A stretch of 64,000 nucleotides of DNA from JBNKFV01 sp050289485 (GCA_050289485.1 JBNKFV010000015.1:248001-312000), one strand, 5' to 3'; numbered from the stretch's first letter, positions 35,663-45,784 are shown. The notes: a model not told the origin generated them from the letters alone. Translations and numbers: made by a program.

Positions 35663-36856
35663 ATGGCAACGGCTAGCGTGTCTACTAATAAACTCTTATT
35701 ACCCTTGGCTGCAGCATGGGTCCTGGCACTCGTAGTGGTTGTGGCTGCCGATAACATATGGGCAGAGGTCGTCGTGCTGGCAGTGTTAGGCGGAGCTTCC
35801 TGCTATTGGGTGTTTGTCAATGCTGTACAAGACGATGTGCCGGATTCACCCTCAAGCAATCTGAATGAGCAACGCCAACGAGATTTACAAGGGTATGTCG
35901 ACCGCAGCTTGTTGCCGGTGTGTGTTGACGTTCAACGCCAAACTCGGCGGGTACAGAGCTTGGTTAATGAGAATGTTGCCAGCTTGAACCGCAGTTTTCA
36001 GGGGCTTTCTGAGAAGTCTATAAAAAATCAGCAGTTGATGCTCACGGTACTTGGGCGTATTACGGGTACAGATAAGGCGGCGAGTGCGGATGAGAATGTT
36101 CAGCAGGTCAACATGAAGCAGTTCGCAGCAGAGGTGGGCCAGATTCTTGACCAATATGTCGAATTGTTTGTGAAAGTCAGCGAACGCAGTGTGCAGGCTG
36201 TACATCGTATCCAGGATATGGTGACCGAACTTGATGGCATGTTTAGCCTGATCAGTGAGATACGCGGAATTGCCGACCAGACTAACCTGCTGGCACTGAA
36301 TGCGGCTATCGAGGCTGCCAGAGCTGGTGAAGCTGGCCGAGGGTTTGCTGTGGTGGCCGATGAGGTACGTAAACTCTCACAAAGTTCTAATCTTCTTAAC
36401 GATCAAATTCGTCAGCGCGCGGAAGGCACCAAGCGCATGGTAACCGGTGTGCAGAGTGTGGTCGCTGAGATTGCTTCGCTGGACATGAATCTCGCGCTCG
36501 ACGGTAAAACCCATCTCGACGGTATATTGCTTGAGCTGGAGGATGTAAACCGAAGCGTTGCCGATACTTTGCAAACGCTGTCGCAGATTAGTGAAGATGT
36601 GACACAGGACGTTAATTGTGCGGTGACTGCCTTGCAATTTGGGGATATTGTGGAGCAGGTGCTTACTCAAACTGAGCAGCAGGTTGCAGCCATTGAACAA
36701 GAATTGAGCGGTTTGTCTGCCAAAGAAGACTACTCTGCATCGGTGATGCTGAGTAGCTTCACGACAAGCAAGGCGGATAACCGTGATACGGCCAGGCACA
36801 ATCAGCAGCATGCTGATCAACCGGGCAATGCTGACGATAATGTCGAATTATTTTAA
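35663..36856 (+). CDS. Methyl-accepting chemotaxis-type protein without large sensor domain
   Basis: A 397-residue protein. Two close hydrophobic helices (about 10-28 and 35-52) leave almost no periplasmic domain. A cytoplasmic helical region and an MCP signalling tip follow, with EIRGIADQTNLLALNAAIEA and GRGFAVVADEVRKLS (about 200-245). It may sense a cytoplasmic or membrane cue. An upstream TTG (35645) is in frame, but ATG 35663 has AAGG at a good distance. A sigma-28 site precedes it, as for many chemoreceptors, and a STAS gene follows after 39 bases. Confidence 0.87.
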   Translation: MATASVSTNKLLLPLAAAWVLALVVVVAADNIWAEVVVLAVLGGASCYWVFVNAVQDDVPDSPSSNLNEQRQRDLQGYVDRSLLPVCVDVQRQTRRVQSLVNENVASLNRSFQGLSEKSIKNQQLMLTVLGRITGTDKAASADENVQQVNMKQFAAEVGQILDQYVELFVKVSERSVQAVHRIQDMVTELDGMFSLISEIRGIADQTNLLALNAAIEAARAGEAGRGFAVVADEVRKLSQSSNLLNDQIRQRAEGTKRMVTGVQSVVAEIASLDMNLALDGKTHLDGILLELEDVNRSVADTLQTLSQISEDVTQDVNCAVTALQFGDIVEQVLTQTEQQVAAIEQELSGLSAKEDYSASVMLSSFTTSKADNRDTARHNQQHADQPGNADDNVELF

Positions 36857-36895
36857 AACGTTTATCTTTATTTAGGTTTTGCAACTGGAGTGTGT

Positions 36896-37195
36896 ATGAC
36901 CATCGGTTTGAATGAGAGTGGTGATTACGAATACGTGATTACTTTGGATAAAAGTTTCGACTTTAATTGTGTGGAAGACTTTCGCAAAGTCTACGAAAAA
37001 ACCTCTAATCCCAAACGTATCATGATCGATTTCCGCAACACTTCATTTATTGATAGTTCTGCCTTGGGTATGCTAATTAATATGAGAAAGTACTGGAAAG
37101 GCAGCGGCCCGGAAATCAAACTGATTAACTGCGGTGACTACATCAATAAGATTTTGACTATTTCACGGCTCGACAAATTGTTTGTTATTGAGTAG
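36896..37195 (+). CDS. STAS-domain anti-sigma antagonist (HsbA/SpoIIAA-like)
   Basis: A 99-residue single STAS domain. The phosphorylatable serine lies in SFIDSSALGML (about 53-63), and INCGDYINKILTISRLDKLF forms the usual C-terminal helix/strand. GGAG lies 5 bases before ATG 36896; GTG 36890 is less likely. It is followed after 6 bases by the REC-PP2C-kinase gene, so it is the likely substrate of that phosphatase/kinase. In Pseudomonas the equivalent HsbA binds the anti-sigma factor FlgM. Confidence 0.85.
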   Translation: MTIGLNESGDYEYVITLDKSFDFNCVEDFRKVYEKTSNPKRIMIDFRNTSFIDSSALGMLINMRKYWKGSGPEIKLINCGDYINKILTISRLDKLFVIE

Positions 37196-37201
37196 GAAAG
37201 C

Positions 37202-38911
37202 GTGACAGAGCAAGCCAAAATTCTGATTGTTGATGATCAGTTGACCAATATTCAGTTGATCGAGATGATTTTAGACGATTACGGCTATTCACATTGCTCT
37301 GCTCAAGACGGTGTATCAGCCTGTGAGTTGGTATCTGAAGACCCAACTATTCAACTGGTACTCATGGATGTCAACATGCCCGGTATGGATGGCATGGAAA
37401 CTACGCGGGAAATCAAAAAGATTAGTGATCAACGGTATTTGCCGGTGATGTTTGTAACCGCATTAGATGATTCGCAAACGCTGGTCGCCTGCCTTGAGGC
37501 TGGTGGCGACGATTTTATTCCCAAGCCTGTCAACGAAGATATTCTCATCTCAAAAGTGCGTGCCCATCAGCGTACAACCGACATGTACGACAGTTTGGCC
37601 GAAGCCAATAAACAACTGGTATACCACCGAAATATCCTCAATCACGAATTACATATTGTTGAACGTGTATTCAACAATGGTCTGTCGCGGTTTAGAAACA
37701 AGTTTGACCATATTGATTACCATGTTTCACCCATGTCCATGTTTAATGGCGATGTGTTGCTGGTTGAACGCAGTCGACTGGGTAGCACTTATATTGTGCT
37801 GGGTGACTTTACCGGGCATGGTTTGGCATCGGCGATAGGCTGCCTGCCGGTGTCTGATGTATTTCAAGCCATGGCTATTAAGCATTGCAGTGTGGGCGAA
37901 ATTGCCCGCGAAATTAATCGCCGGTTACAAAGTTTGCTGCCGGATAACATGTTTTTCTGTGCTGCTATTATGGAGCTGAACCAAGCTGCAGATCGCCTTA
38001 ATGTGTGGATGGGCGGGATGCATGAGTTAGTTGTATTAAATGACGCCGGTGAATATGTTTGTAAAATTGAGTCGCAACACATGCCGTTGGGTGTGCTCGA
38101 AGACAGCGAGTTTGATGATAAAGAAGAGGTATTTTCACCGTCGGCTGGTTCACACATTATTGGGTTTACCGACGGGGTGGTTGAGTCTACCAATAACCAG
38201 GGGGAAATGTTTGGTACAGAACGTTTGGTACAAACGCTGGTAGACAGTTATAAGACCACAGAACCTGTCAGCCACATTGAATATGTGGTGCAGTCGCTGA
38301 AGGCCTTTCAGCAAAAAGAAGGGCAAGATGATGACATCACTCTGGTGTCGATTACCTGTCGCCCAAGCCATAATCAGGAGGCTCCGCTTTCGCCTACTGC
38401 GCTGCTGGCAACCCACATCCAGCAGCGAGTATTACCCTGGTCGATTAATTTGTCGATTAATCATGAGTTGTTGGGCAGCACAAGCGTGGTACACGATGTT
38501 GCGCAGGTGGTTACCGGTATTGATGCCTGTAAACAAAAGCAGGAAATCGTCTTTCTGGTGCTGAGTGAATTGATTAACAATGCTATTGAGCACGGTATAT
38601 TGGGCTTGGGGTCAGAGCTGAAAAACAGTCCCGAGGGTTTTCAACATTATTACAAACTTCGTGCAGAAAAACTGGCCACCCTTGATCATGGTGGTTTATC
38701 GCTTCACTGCAGTATTACCAGTGATTTGCCCCAGTGCTTAAAAATTGTGGTAACCGATACCGGCGCAGGATTTGACTACGAACAGTTAGCCATTGAAGAC
38801 GTTGATGAAACAGAGGTTCACGGGCGAGGATTACCTTTTATCGCCGCACTGTGTGAATCGCTGGAGTATTCCGATGGTGGAAGAACGGCAACTGCAAAGA
38901 TCGCCCTTTAG
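37202..38911 (+). CDS. REC-PP2C-HATPase response regulator, HsbR-like
   Basis: A 569-residue regulator of three modules. The receiver (1-125) has phospho-acceptor Asp in LVLMDVNMPGMDG and Lys in FIPKP. The SpoIIE/PP2C phosphatase (about 175-390) shows FNGDVLL, LGDFTGHG, GFTDGVVE and DDDITLV. The C-terminal HATPase kinase (about 430-569) has ELINNAIEHGI, DTGAGFDYE and HGRGLPF. This is the domain order and length of Pseudomonas HsbR, which phosphorylates and dephosphorylates HsbA. The start is GTG. The HptB-like phosphodonor is not in the window. Confidence 0.88.
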   Translation: MTEQAKILIVDDQLTNIQLIEMILDDYGYSHCSAQDGVSACELVSEDPTIQLVLMDVNMPGMDGMETTREIKKISDQRYLPVMFVTALDDSQTLVACLEAGGDDFIPKPVNEDILISKVRAHQRTTDMYDSLAEANKQLVYHRNILNHELHIVERVFNNGLSRFRNKFDHIDYHVSPMSMFNGDVLLVERSRLGSTYIVLGDFTGHGLASAIGCLPVSDVFQAMAIKHCSVGEIAREINRRLQSLLPDNMFFCAAIMELNQAADRLNVWMGGMHELVVLNDAGEYVCKIESQHMPLGVLEDSEFDDKEEVFSPSAGSHIIGFTDGVVESTNNQGEMFGTERLVQTLVDSYKTTEPVSHIEYVVQSLKAFQQKEGQDDDITLVSITCRPSHNQEAPLSPTALLATHIQQRVLPWSINLSINHELLGSTSVVHDVAQVVTGIDACKQKQEIVFLVLSELINNAIEHGILGLGSELKNSPEGFQHYYKLRAEKLATLDHGGLSLHCSITSDLPQCLKIVVTDTGAGFDYEQLAIEDVDETEVHGRGLPFIAALCESLEYSDGGRTATAKIAL

Positions 38912-38937
38912 TATCTCGCGACAGAATAGATATGCGT

Positions 38938-40227
38938 TTATAAGGTTTTAATGGCAACAATCATACCTGTCAGTAGTTGATCCAACTCCTCATCGTTGAT
39001 AATAAATGGCGGCATGGCGTATACCCGTGTGCCGAAGGGGCGCAACCATATCCCTTGGGCAATGAGTTGCTGCTGAAAGGCCGCCATATCCACTGGCTCG
39101 TGCATGTCTACCACGCCAATGGCGCCCAACACTCTTACCTCTGCCACGCTGGGCAATTCGCTGCACTCGGCAAGGCGTTGCTGCATCACTTGCTGAATGT
39201 GAGCTACGCGCTCTTGCCAGGGGCTCTCCAGTAATAACTCAATGCTGGCGTTGGCCACAGCGCAGGCAAGCGGGTTGCCCATAAAGGTGGGTCCATGCAT
39301 AAACACACCGGCTTCACTGCGGCAAATACCGTCGCTGACTTTGTCAGTACACAGGGTGGCTGCCAAACTCATATAGCCGCCAGTGAGTGCTTTGCCCAAC
39401 GCGAGAATGTCGGGCGTAATAGCGGCATGTTCGCAGGCAAACAGTTTGCCGGTGCGGCCAAAGCCCGTGGCTATTTCGTCGGCAATGAGCAGTATGTCGT
39501 ATTGGTCACAGAGCGCGCGAACACCACGCAGGTATTCTGAGTGGTAGAAGCGCATACCCCCAGCACCTTGTACGATGGGCTCAAGGGTAACGGCCGCCAG
39601 TTCGGCGTGATGTGTCCTGATCAGTTCAGTGATGGGGCCAAGTGATGCAGGGTCCCAGTCGGCATGAAATGCGCAGTCTGGTGCTGGCGCAAATAACTGT
39701 TGTGGCAGTTGCTTGGCAAACAGGTGATGCATGCCGGTGACCGGATCACACACCGACATGGCACCGAAGGTATCGCCATGGTAACCGTTGCGCAGGCTCA
39801 GCATACGGTGTTTTTCCGGGCGGCCCTGGGCCAGCCAGTATTGCATGGCCATTTTCAGGGCCACCTCCATAGCGACGGAACCCGAGTCTGAAATAAACAC
39901 CTTGTTAAGGCCTACAGGTGTTAACTCAACCAAGTGTTTGGCCAGACGCACGGCCGGCTCATGGGTAAGCCCACCAAACATCACATGTGCAACCTTGTCG
40001 GTTTGTGCCTTCAAGGCGGCATTGAGACGGGGGTGGTTATAGCCATGCAGCATGCACCACCATGACGACATGCCGTCGATCAGCTTTTGACCGTTTGCTA
40101 ACTCAATATGCACACCCTGCGCGCCAACCACGGGATAAACCGGTGGTGGGTTAATAAAGGATGAGTAGGGGTGCCACAAGTGTTGTCGGTCGAAATCAAG
40201 CAATTGCTGTTCAGACAGGGTAGGCAT
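38938..40227 (-). CDS. bioA: Adenosylmethionine--8-amino-7-oxononanoate aminotransferase
   Basis: A PLP-dependent class III aminotransferase of the biotin pathway (KAPA to DAPA with SAM as amino donor). The N-terminus FDRQHLWHPYSSF..PPVYPV is diagnostic of BioA, as is GMSSWWCMLHGYNHP. The PLP sites DEIATGFGRTG and ALGKALTGGY (Schiff-base Lys) are present. I start at 40227 (429 residues, as in E. coli) although the frame is open to 40311. No other bio genes or clear BirA operator are nearby. It converges on the HsbR gene. Confidence 0.95.
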   Translation of the reverse strand: MPTLSEQQLLDFDRQHLWHPYSSFINPPPVYPVVGAQGVHIELANGQKLIDGMSSWWCMLHGYNHPRLNAALKAQTDKVAHVMFGGLTHEPAVRLAKHLVELTPVGLNKVFISDSGSVAMEVALKMAMQYWLAQGRPEKHRMLSLRNGYHGDTFGAMSVCDPVTGMHHLFAKQLPQQLFAPAPDCAFHADWDPASLGPITELIRTHHAELAAVTLEPIVQGAGGMRFYHSEYLRGVRALCDQYDILLIADEIATGFGRTGKLFACEHAAITPDILALGKALTGGYMSLAATLCTDKVSDGICRSEAGVFMHGPTFMGNPLACAVANASIELLLESPWQERVAHIQQVMQQRLAECSELPSVAEVRVLGAIGVVDMHEPVDMAAFQQQLIAQGIWLRPFGTRVYAMPPFIINDEELDQLLTGMIVAIKTL

Positions 40228-40298
40228 AAAACTTAGGCCGCTGGTTGATAAAACCGGCATTGTACCCGTATCAACCAGAACCTTGAAAGAGATGGCGG

Positions 40299-41093
40299 TC
40301 AAGCCGCCCAATTGGTGTTAACAGGCCCTAATAGTCCGATGACAAATTCATTCAGTTGTGCGCGGGTGTCTGGCCGCATTTTGTCGAAGGCCAGGCTCAC
40401 ACAAGTGTGCCGGTAGGGTTTGGTGGCCAGTTGATAACCGACGATATTGGCTTCACAGCGTACGACCAAGTCTCGACTGATGGCAATTTCCAGCCACGGA
40501 ATATGTTTTACTCGCTGCAACTGCTCGATTTTATTGCCAGGCAAGGCAATACGAGCGCCTTGGCAAGACAGGTTGCGCACGGTGCCGTCCCATACGGGGT
40601 AATAAAACGATTTCAGTTTGATCATAATGGGGCTTTCAGGGCGCAGAGAGACACGCGGTGCCTGGCGCCGTAATCGATATTGGGCATTGGTGGGCAGGTC
40701 GACTGCAATGGCGTCGGTTGTTTGCTCGCGCACGGTGGTGACAACATCAAGCACGTAACCGCGCAGGTGGTGACGCAAGCGGATTTGATCGCCCCCCGCG
40801 AGTACTGGAAACCCTGGCACTTTATCCAGCCACAGCTGCTGTTGGCTAAAATCCAGGTGCAGCACCATGGTGCTGTATATCTCGCCGAGCATCCGGGTTG
40901 CCGTGAGCTCTATCTGTTGGCGTGTATCCATCAGGGTAATCAGGTCTTCATAAGGGGCAAGCTGATGCAGTGTTACCGCTGAAGAGGCGGCTGTCGTTGC
41001 CCTGACTGACCGTGGTGTTTGGGCAGGGCAGGTTGGCTGTTGCTGCTCTGCCCCTGGCTTAAATGTATTGGCGATACGATGCCATAATCTCAT
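40299..41093 (-). CDS. PilZ-domain protein with YcgR-like N-terminal region
   Basis: About 264 residues. The N-terminal part (about 60-140) contains the flexible-barrel pattern of YcgR-like proteins (EIYSTMVLHLDFSQQQLWLD). The C-terminal PilZ domain has both c-di-GMP motifs: RRQAPR (RxxxR, about residue 146) and NLSCQG ([D/N]xSxxG). It is expected to be a c-di-GMP effector; the target is unknown. The open frame extends to 41288, so the start is uncertain. ATG 41093 gives a normal length but has no strong ribosome-binding site. Confidence 0.78.
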   Translation of the reverse strand: MRLWHRIANTFKPGAEQQQPTCPAQTPRSVRATTAASSAVTLHQLAPYEDLITLMDTRQQIELTATRMLGEIYSTMVLHLDFSQQQLWLDKVPGFPVLAGGDQIRLRHHLRGYVLDVVTTVREQTTDAIAVDLPTNAQYRLRRQAPRVSLRPESPIMIKLKSFYYPVWDGTVRNLSCQGARIALPGNKIEQLQRVKHIPWLEIAISRDLVVRCEANIVGYQLATKPYRHTCVSLAFDKMRPDTRAQLNEFVIGLLGPVNTNWAA

Positions 41094-41402
41094 AAATATG
41101 ATCGTCCATTGGGTGGCCGTTGCAGAATTAAGGTGTTCTGCGTACATGTCATCTTGTTGGAAGGAGCTAACGCAAGAGGTGTGCCAGAGGCCAGTGCCAT
41201 TGTTAAACCCCGTAATCTGGGCCAATAGCAGGGCAAGTGGTGTCGACACCCCGGCAGTCATTGCCGCTAATGGCATTGCCGGGGGCAAAGTGCTGCCGTG
41301 CCAGCTTATACGGCCGAACGCGTTTTCATTGGCACTATGTCAGCGTAGAATACGCGCTTTTGAGTGGGCGCTAGAGTGCCCAAGGTATGTTGGTGAGTTT
41401 CC

Positions 41403-42341
41403 ATGGCAGACGCGTCGATCCGTAAACAACGTCTTGAGTTTAATAAACTGCAAAAGCGGTTGCGCCGCCAAGTTGGTCAGGCTATAGCTGATTACAACAT
41501 GATTGAATCTGGCGACAAGGTCATGGTGTGCCTGTCGGGGGGCAAAGATTCTTACGGTATGCTGGATATTCTTATGGGGCTGCAGAAAACCGCTCCGGTG
41601 GATTTTGAGCTGGTGGCCGTTAACATGGATCAGAAGCAGCCCGGGTTTCCAGAAGATGTGTTGCCAAACTATCTCGAAGGCTTGGGTATTCCCTATTACA
41701 TCCTCGAGAAAGATACCTATAGTGTGGTGAAGTCGGTGATCCCTGAAGGTAAAACCACCTGTGGTCTGTGTTCGCGTTTGCGCCGCGGTACGCTGTACGG
41801 TTTTGCCGAAGAAATCGGCGCCACTAAAGTGGCGTTAGGACACCACAAAGACGATATTGTTGAAACGCTCTTTCTAAACTTATTTTATGGTGGCGGGCTC
41901 AAAGCTATGCCACCTAAATTGTTGGCCGATGATAAACGCAATATTGTGATTCGGCCTTTGGCGTACTGTCGCGAAGAAGATCTTGCTGATTACGCTGACC
42001 AAAAAGCTTTCCCCATTATTCCCTGCAATTTGTGTGGTTCCCAGGAAAACCTGCAGCGCCAGGCTATCAAACAGATGCTTTCCCAGTGGGACAAACAGTT
42101 TCCCGGCCGCACTGAACGTATTTTTTCGGCGTTACAACGAGTTTCTCCATCGCAGCTGGCCGACACTAATCTGTACAACTTTATCGACTTGGTGATCGAC
42201 CGCGATGCGCCTGCCCCCGAACCCCAGCAAGCACAGAGTATGAAGGTGCAATATTATGCCGCTAATACAGAAGTGCCAGCAGCGGCCGATAACGGGGGAA
42301 GCTGGACGCAAATTATTCCAGCCGTTAATGTGGGCAGCTAA
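41403..42341 (+). CDS. ttcA: tRNA 2-thiocytidine(32) synthetase TtcA
   Basis: A 312-residue enzyme that thiolates C32 of certain tRNAs using ATP and an iron-sulfur cluster. The PP-loop CLSGGKDSYGML (about 40-51), CGLCSRLRRG (CxxC, about 120-129), GHHKDDIVETLFLN and the third cluster Cys in PCNLCGSQ are all present. A short C-terminal extension beyond residue 275 is Pro/Gln-rich. Single gene, divergent from the PilZ gene. Confidence 0.95.
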   Translation: MADASIRKQRLEFNKLQKRLRRQVGQAIADYNMIESGDKVMVCLSGGKDSYGMLDILMGLQKTAPVDFELVAVNMDQKQPGFPEDVLPNYLEGLGIPYYILEKDTYSVVKSVIPEGKTTCGLCSRLRRGTLYGFAEEIGATKVALGHHKDDIVETLFLNLFYGGGLKAMPPKLLADDKRNIVIRPLAYCREEDLADYADQKAFPIIPCNLCGSQENLQRQAIKQMLSQWDKQFPGRTERIFSALQRVSPSQLADTNLYNFIDLVIDRDAPAPEPQQAQSMKVQYYAANTEVPAAADNGGSWTQIIPAVNVGS

Positions 42342-42496
42342 CGGCTGCTCACTAACCGCATATAACCGTTGATATCTCAACGTTAATGGTTTTTGGAGTA
42401 CAGCTAGCCTAGATAGGCGTCGTGTCGTTTAGAGGCTATCACTGGATTATATGAAACTGGCAGCATGCAGATAATTATTGGCTACAGGGGCAGCGC

Positions 42497-44914
42497 GTGA
42501 GGGCATTTATTCGCGGGGTATCATTTCGTCTCGCCGTTGTTGGTGTTGTATTGGGGTTTGTACTCGGTTTGTTAATGACCTTTGCGCAGCTCTACTGGGA
42601 TTATCAAAATGAAAAGGAATACCTTGAGCTGCGGATTAGCCAGCTGATTGAGCAGGCAACACCCACTGTGAGCCGTGCGGTGGTCATGCTCGACGACAAC
42701 CTGGCGAAAGAGGTGGTTACTGGCATTCTCACTTACGACTTTATTAGTCGCGTCGGTATTCTTGATGAGCAGGGTGAAGTACTGGCAGAAGGGGAAAAAC
42801 CGCCGAGGTCGGCGGATAATAGCTTTTTCAGTTATTTTATTCCGCAAGCCAGTAAAGACTATCGAAGTACGTTTAGTGTAGCCCTCTACGGTGACATGCT
42901 GTCGGCTACGTTGTATTTTACGGTTGACCAGGCTCAGGCTATGGCCAATTTGGCAAGCCGGTCAGAAAGACAGATTTACGTGGGTTTTTTGCGCAGCCTG
43001 ATTCTGGTATTTCTGCTGTTTATCGCCTTTCACCTGATGCTCGCCCGGCCACTGATTCGGGTCTCTAAAGAAATTCAGTCGATTAATGTGGGTGAACCCG
43101 GCGCTAAACGTCTGACGCCGTTTCCCGGCCGCCGCCATGATGAGCTTAATCTCATTGTCAGTAACAGTAATCAGTTGTTGGATGCGGTCGACTTGGCGCT
43201 TGCAAAACGGCGTACCGTTGAAATGGCACTGCGTAGCAGTGAGGAGCATATTCGTCAGATTATCGACAGCTTGCCGGTAATGATTGGCGCCCGTGACCAT
43301 ACGGGTAAATATATTTTTGTTAACGAAGCAATGGCAAAATTTGTCGGGCTTGAGGTAGAGCAGATGAAAGATGCTCACCTGTCGCAGTTTGCCAAATTTC
43401 TCAAAACCTCCGTTGATGATATTCTTCGCATTGATCAGCAAGTGATCAAATACGGCCATAAGATAGAACAAGTGGCTGAAATGATGTTCACCGACAGTGG
43501 ACACATGATGTACTTTCAAACCCATTATGTACCTATCACGTTTTATAACCAGCCCGCCGTGCTCAGTGTATCTGTCGATATTACCAGTCAGAAGCGCACT
43601 CAAGAGCGTATGGAGCATATGGCATTTCATGATGCCTTGACCAACTTGCCCAATCGCACCCAATTGGTTGATCGCTTAGAGCACGAAATCAGTCGAGCGC
43701 GCCGTCACGGCTATTTCGGCGCAGTACTGTTTGTTGACCTTGACCAGTTTAAAACCATTAATGACTCTTTGGGTCATCCAGTGGGTGATGAAGTACTAAA
43801 ACAGGTTTCACGACGTTTAAAATCCTGCATTCGCGATGAAGATTTTGTCAGTCGTTTAAGTGGTGACGAATTCGTAATCGCGCTTACTGTACTGGATCGC
43901 GACCGCACAACAGCCGCATTAAAAGCCGGTGAAATTGGTGAGAAAGTTAGGGCAAAAGTGGCTGAGCCTTATTTGTATGACAACATCGAACTGCGTATTA
44001 CTGCCAGTATCGGTGTGGCCGTGTACCCGGACGAAAACATTAACGTACATGAAATTTTACGTTATGCCGATACGGCTATGTATCAGGTAAAAGAAAAGGG
44101 CCGCGATGCCATTGAGTTTTTCAACGAAGACATGGCCAATCGGGTTAGTCGACAATTAGCCATGGAAGGTGATTTACACAAAGCACTGGAAGAAGGCCAG
44201 TTTCTACTGTTTTATCAACCCAAAGTCGATGTTAAGACCGGTACTCTTATTGGCGCAGAAGCATTGTTGCGCTGGCAACATCCAGACGGTTTTGTTTCTC
44301 CCGCAGACTTCATTCCCGTGTTGGAAACATCCGGATTGATTATTGACGTGGGCGAGTGGGTGTTGAACGAAGCCTGTGATCAACTCAGCCGTTGGATCAA
44401 GCAAGGGTTTTGGAAACCCGGGATGGCGCTGAGTGTTAATGTGAGTCCCCGCCAATTCCGGCAAAAGCAATTCGTCAGTACCGTGACTGAGAAATTAGAG
44501 TGTTTTAATATTCCCGCCGGGGCACTGGAAATAGAAATCACCGAAAGCATTGTGATTCAGAATATCGACGAGACCATCGCCACGATGACGGTACTGGCCA
44601 GCTACGGTGTTGGTTTTTCTCTGGATGATTTTGGTACCGGGTATTCGTCAATTAGCTATCTAAAGCGCTTGCCGGTACACGCGCTTAAAATTGATCAGGG
44701 GTTTATTCGCGATATTCTTGAAGATCGCAGCGATCGGGTATTGGTTGAAACCATGATTACCATGGGCAAGCTGCTGGGCTTGGACGTCATTGCCGAGGGG
44801 GTAGAGCATAACGAGCAGCTCGATTTGCTCAAGCAGTTTGGCTGTAAGTCTTATCAAGGTTATCTCTTTAGTCGACCGGTGGCGCATGACGAATTTGTGC
44901 GGTTTATTTCGTAG
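42497..44914 (+). CDS. Membrane PAS-GGDEF-EAL protein
   Basis: An 805-residue c-di-GMP enzyme. Two membrane helices (about 10-33 and 165-185) flank an extracytoplasmic sensor, then a HAMP-like stretch, a PAS domain (about 250-370; IRQIIDSLPVMIGARDHTGKYIFVN), GGDEF (about 380-545, variant SGDEF) and EAL (about 555-800, EALLRW, ITESI, DDFGTGYSS, AEGVEH). The EAL residues are intact, so phosphodiesterase activity is likely; the GGDEF motif is non-canonical. The start is GTG with AGGGG before it. Single gene. Confidence 0.9.
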   Translation: MRAFIRGVSFRLAVVGVVLGFVLGLLMTFAQLYWDYQNEKEYLELRISQLIEQATPTVSRAVVMLDDNLAKEVVTGILTYDFISRVGILDEQGEVLAEGEKPPRSADNSFFSYFIPQASKDYRSTFSVALYGDMLSATLYFTVDQAQAMANLASRSERQIYVGFLRSLILVFLLFIAFHLMLARPLIRVSKEIQSINVGEPGAKRLTPFPGRRHDELNLIVSNSNQLLDAVDLALAKRRTVEMALRSSEEHIRQIIDSLPVMIGARDHTGKYIFVNEAMAKFVGLEVEQMKDAHLSQFAKFLKTSVDDILRIDQQVIKYGHKIEQVAEMMFTDSGHMMYFQTHYVPITFYNQPAVLSVSVDITSQKRTQERMEHMAFHDALTNLPNRTQLVDRLEHEISRARRHGYFGAVLFVDLDQFKTINDSLGHPVGDEVLKQVSRRLKSCIRDEDFVSRLSGDEFVIALTVLDRDRTTAALKAGEIGEKVRAKVAEPYLYDNIELRITASIGVAVYPDENINVHEILRYADTAMYQVKEKGRDAIEFFNEDMANRVSRQLAMEGDLHKALEEGQFLLFYQPKVDVKTGTLIGAEALLRWQHPDGFVSPADFIPVLETSGLIIDVGEWVLNEACDQLSRWIKQGFWKPGMALSVNVSPRQFRQKQFVSTVTEKLECFNIPAGALEIEITESIVIQNIDETIATMTVLASYGVGFSLDDFGTGYSSISYLKRLPVHALKIDQGFIRDILEDRSDRVLVETMITMGKLLGLDVIAEGVEHNEQLDLLKQFGCKSYQGYLFSRPVAHDEFVRFIS

Positions 44915-44968
44915 GGTATGTGTGCCTGGAAAACATTCCTGTATCTTCGAAAAGGTAACCCCAGATAA

Positions 44969-45679
44969 TCAGGAAAATAGTCTTGTTACGGCAACAGGGA
45001 TCGCTGTTTCCACTTTAAGTATCCTTTCTCCTAGGTTTAAACCCTGAAAGCCACAGGCTTGCAGCTTTTCCACTTCATACGGAATAAAACCGCCTTCTGG
45101 CCCGATTGCCAATGTGTGATGGCTAAGTTGCTGCTGAGAAGTGCTAGTTGCCAGGCCCGGATGCGCTAGCCAGCAGTCGGTCTGCTTGGCGATAGCGGGT
45201 AGTTCATCTTCGACAAAGGGTTTGAAGCGTTTGCGCAGCAGCACCTCTGGTAGCTGAGTGTCTCTGGCTTGTTCAAGCCCTAGTACGAGCTGCTCGTGAA
45301 TGGCCTGGTCGCTGAGCCAAGGAGTTTGCCAGTAGCTTTTTTCAACCCGATAGCTGTTGATCAGGTAAATACGTTTTATGCCTAGAGTGGTACAGGCTTG
45401 TAAAATCCGTTTGAGCATTTTTGGGCGGGGTAAGGCCAGTATCAATGTAAGCGGTAGCGCTGGGGGAGGGGGCGTATCCAGTTGCAGTTGCAGGTTGATT
45501 GCATCGGCATGAATAGCGGTAATTTGTGCTCTGCCCAGCATACCGTTGAGTATACCTGCTTTGATTTCGTCACCCTCATTTGCCTGCAATACGTGGCGTA
45601 TATGGGCTGCATGTCGTCCGGAAACTCTTGCATGGGTTTCAGACTCAAGTTGTTGCGGCTGTAAAAGGAGTAGGTTCAT
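44969..45679 (-). CDS. rsmE: 16S rRNA m3U1498 methyltransferase RsmE
   Basis: A 236-residue SPOUT-class methyltransferase. The N-terminal PUA-like domain includes ARVSGRHAAHIRHVL. The C-terminal knot shows LALPRPKMLKRILQACTTLG, IGPEGGFIPYEVEKL (SAM site, about 190-204) and LNLGERILKVETAIPVA, the RsmE signature. It modifies the small ribosomal subunit. Single gene, convergent with the GGDEF/EAL gene. Confidence 0.94.
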   Translation of the reverse strand: MNLLLLQPQQLESETHARVSGRHAAHIRHVLQANEGDEIKAGILNGMLGRAQITAIHADAINLQLQLDTPPPPALPLTLILALPRPKMLKRILQACTTLGIKRIYLINSYRVEKSYWQTPWLSDQAIHEQLVLGLEQARDTQLPEVLLRKRFKPFVEDELPAIAKQTDCWLAHPGLATSTSQQQLSHHTLAIGPEGGFIPYEVEKLQACGFQGLNLGERILKVETAIPVAVTRLFS

Positions 45680-45784
45680 GGGTAACTCACGTATTATTTA
45701 AGGTAATATACGCGCACTTTCAGCGTAGCCGCTACCCCAACGTTTTTATTGTTAGGCTAATCGCCGCTAAAAAATAGAGTGAAA

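Noticed and set aside
40228..40311. Extended BioA N-terminus from the upstream start codon
   Set aside because: The extra 28 residues have no counterpart in BioA, and starting at 40227 gives the E. coli length.
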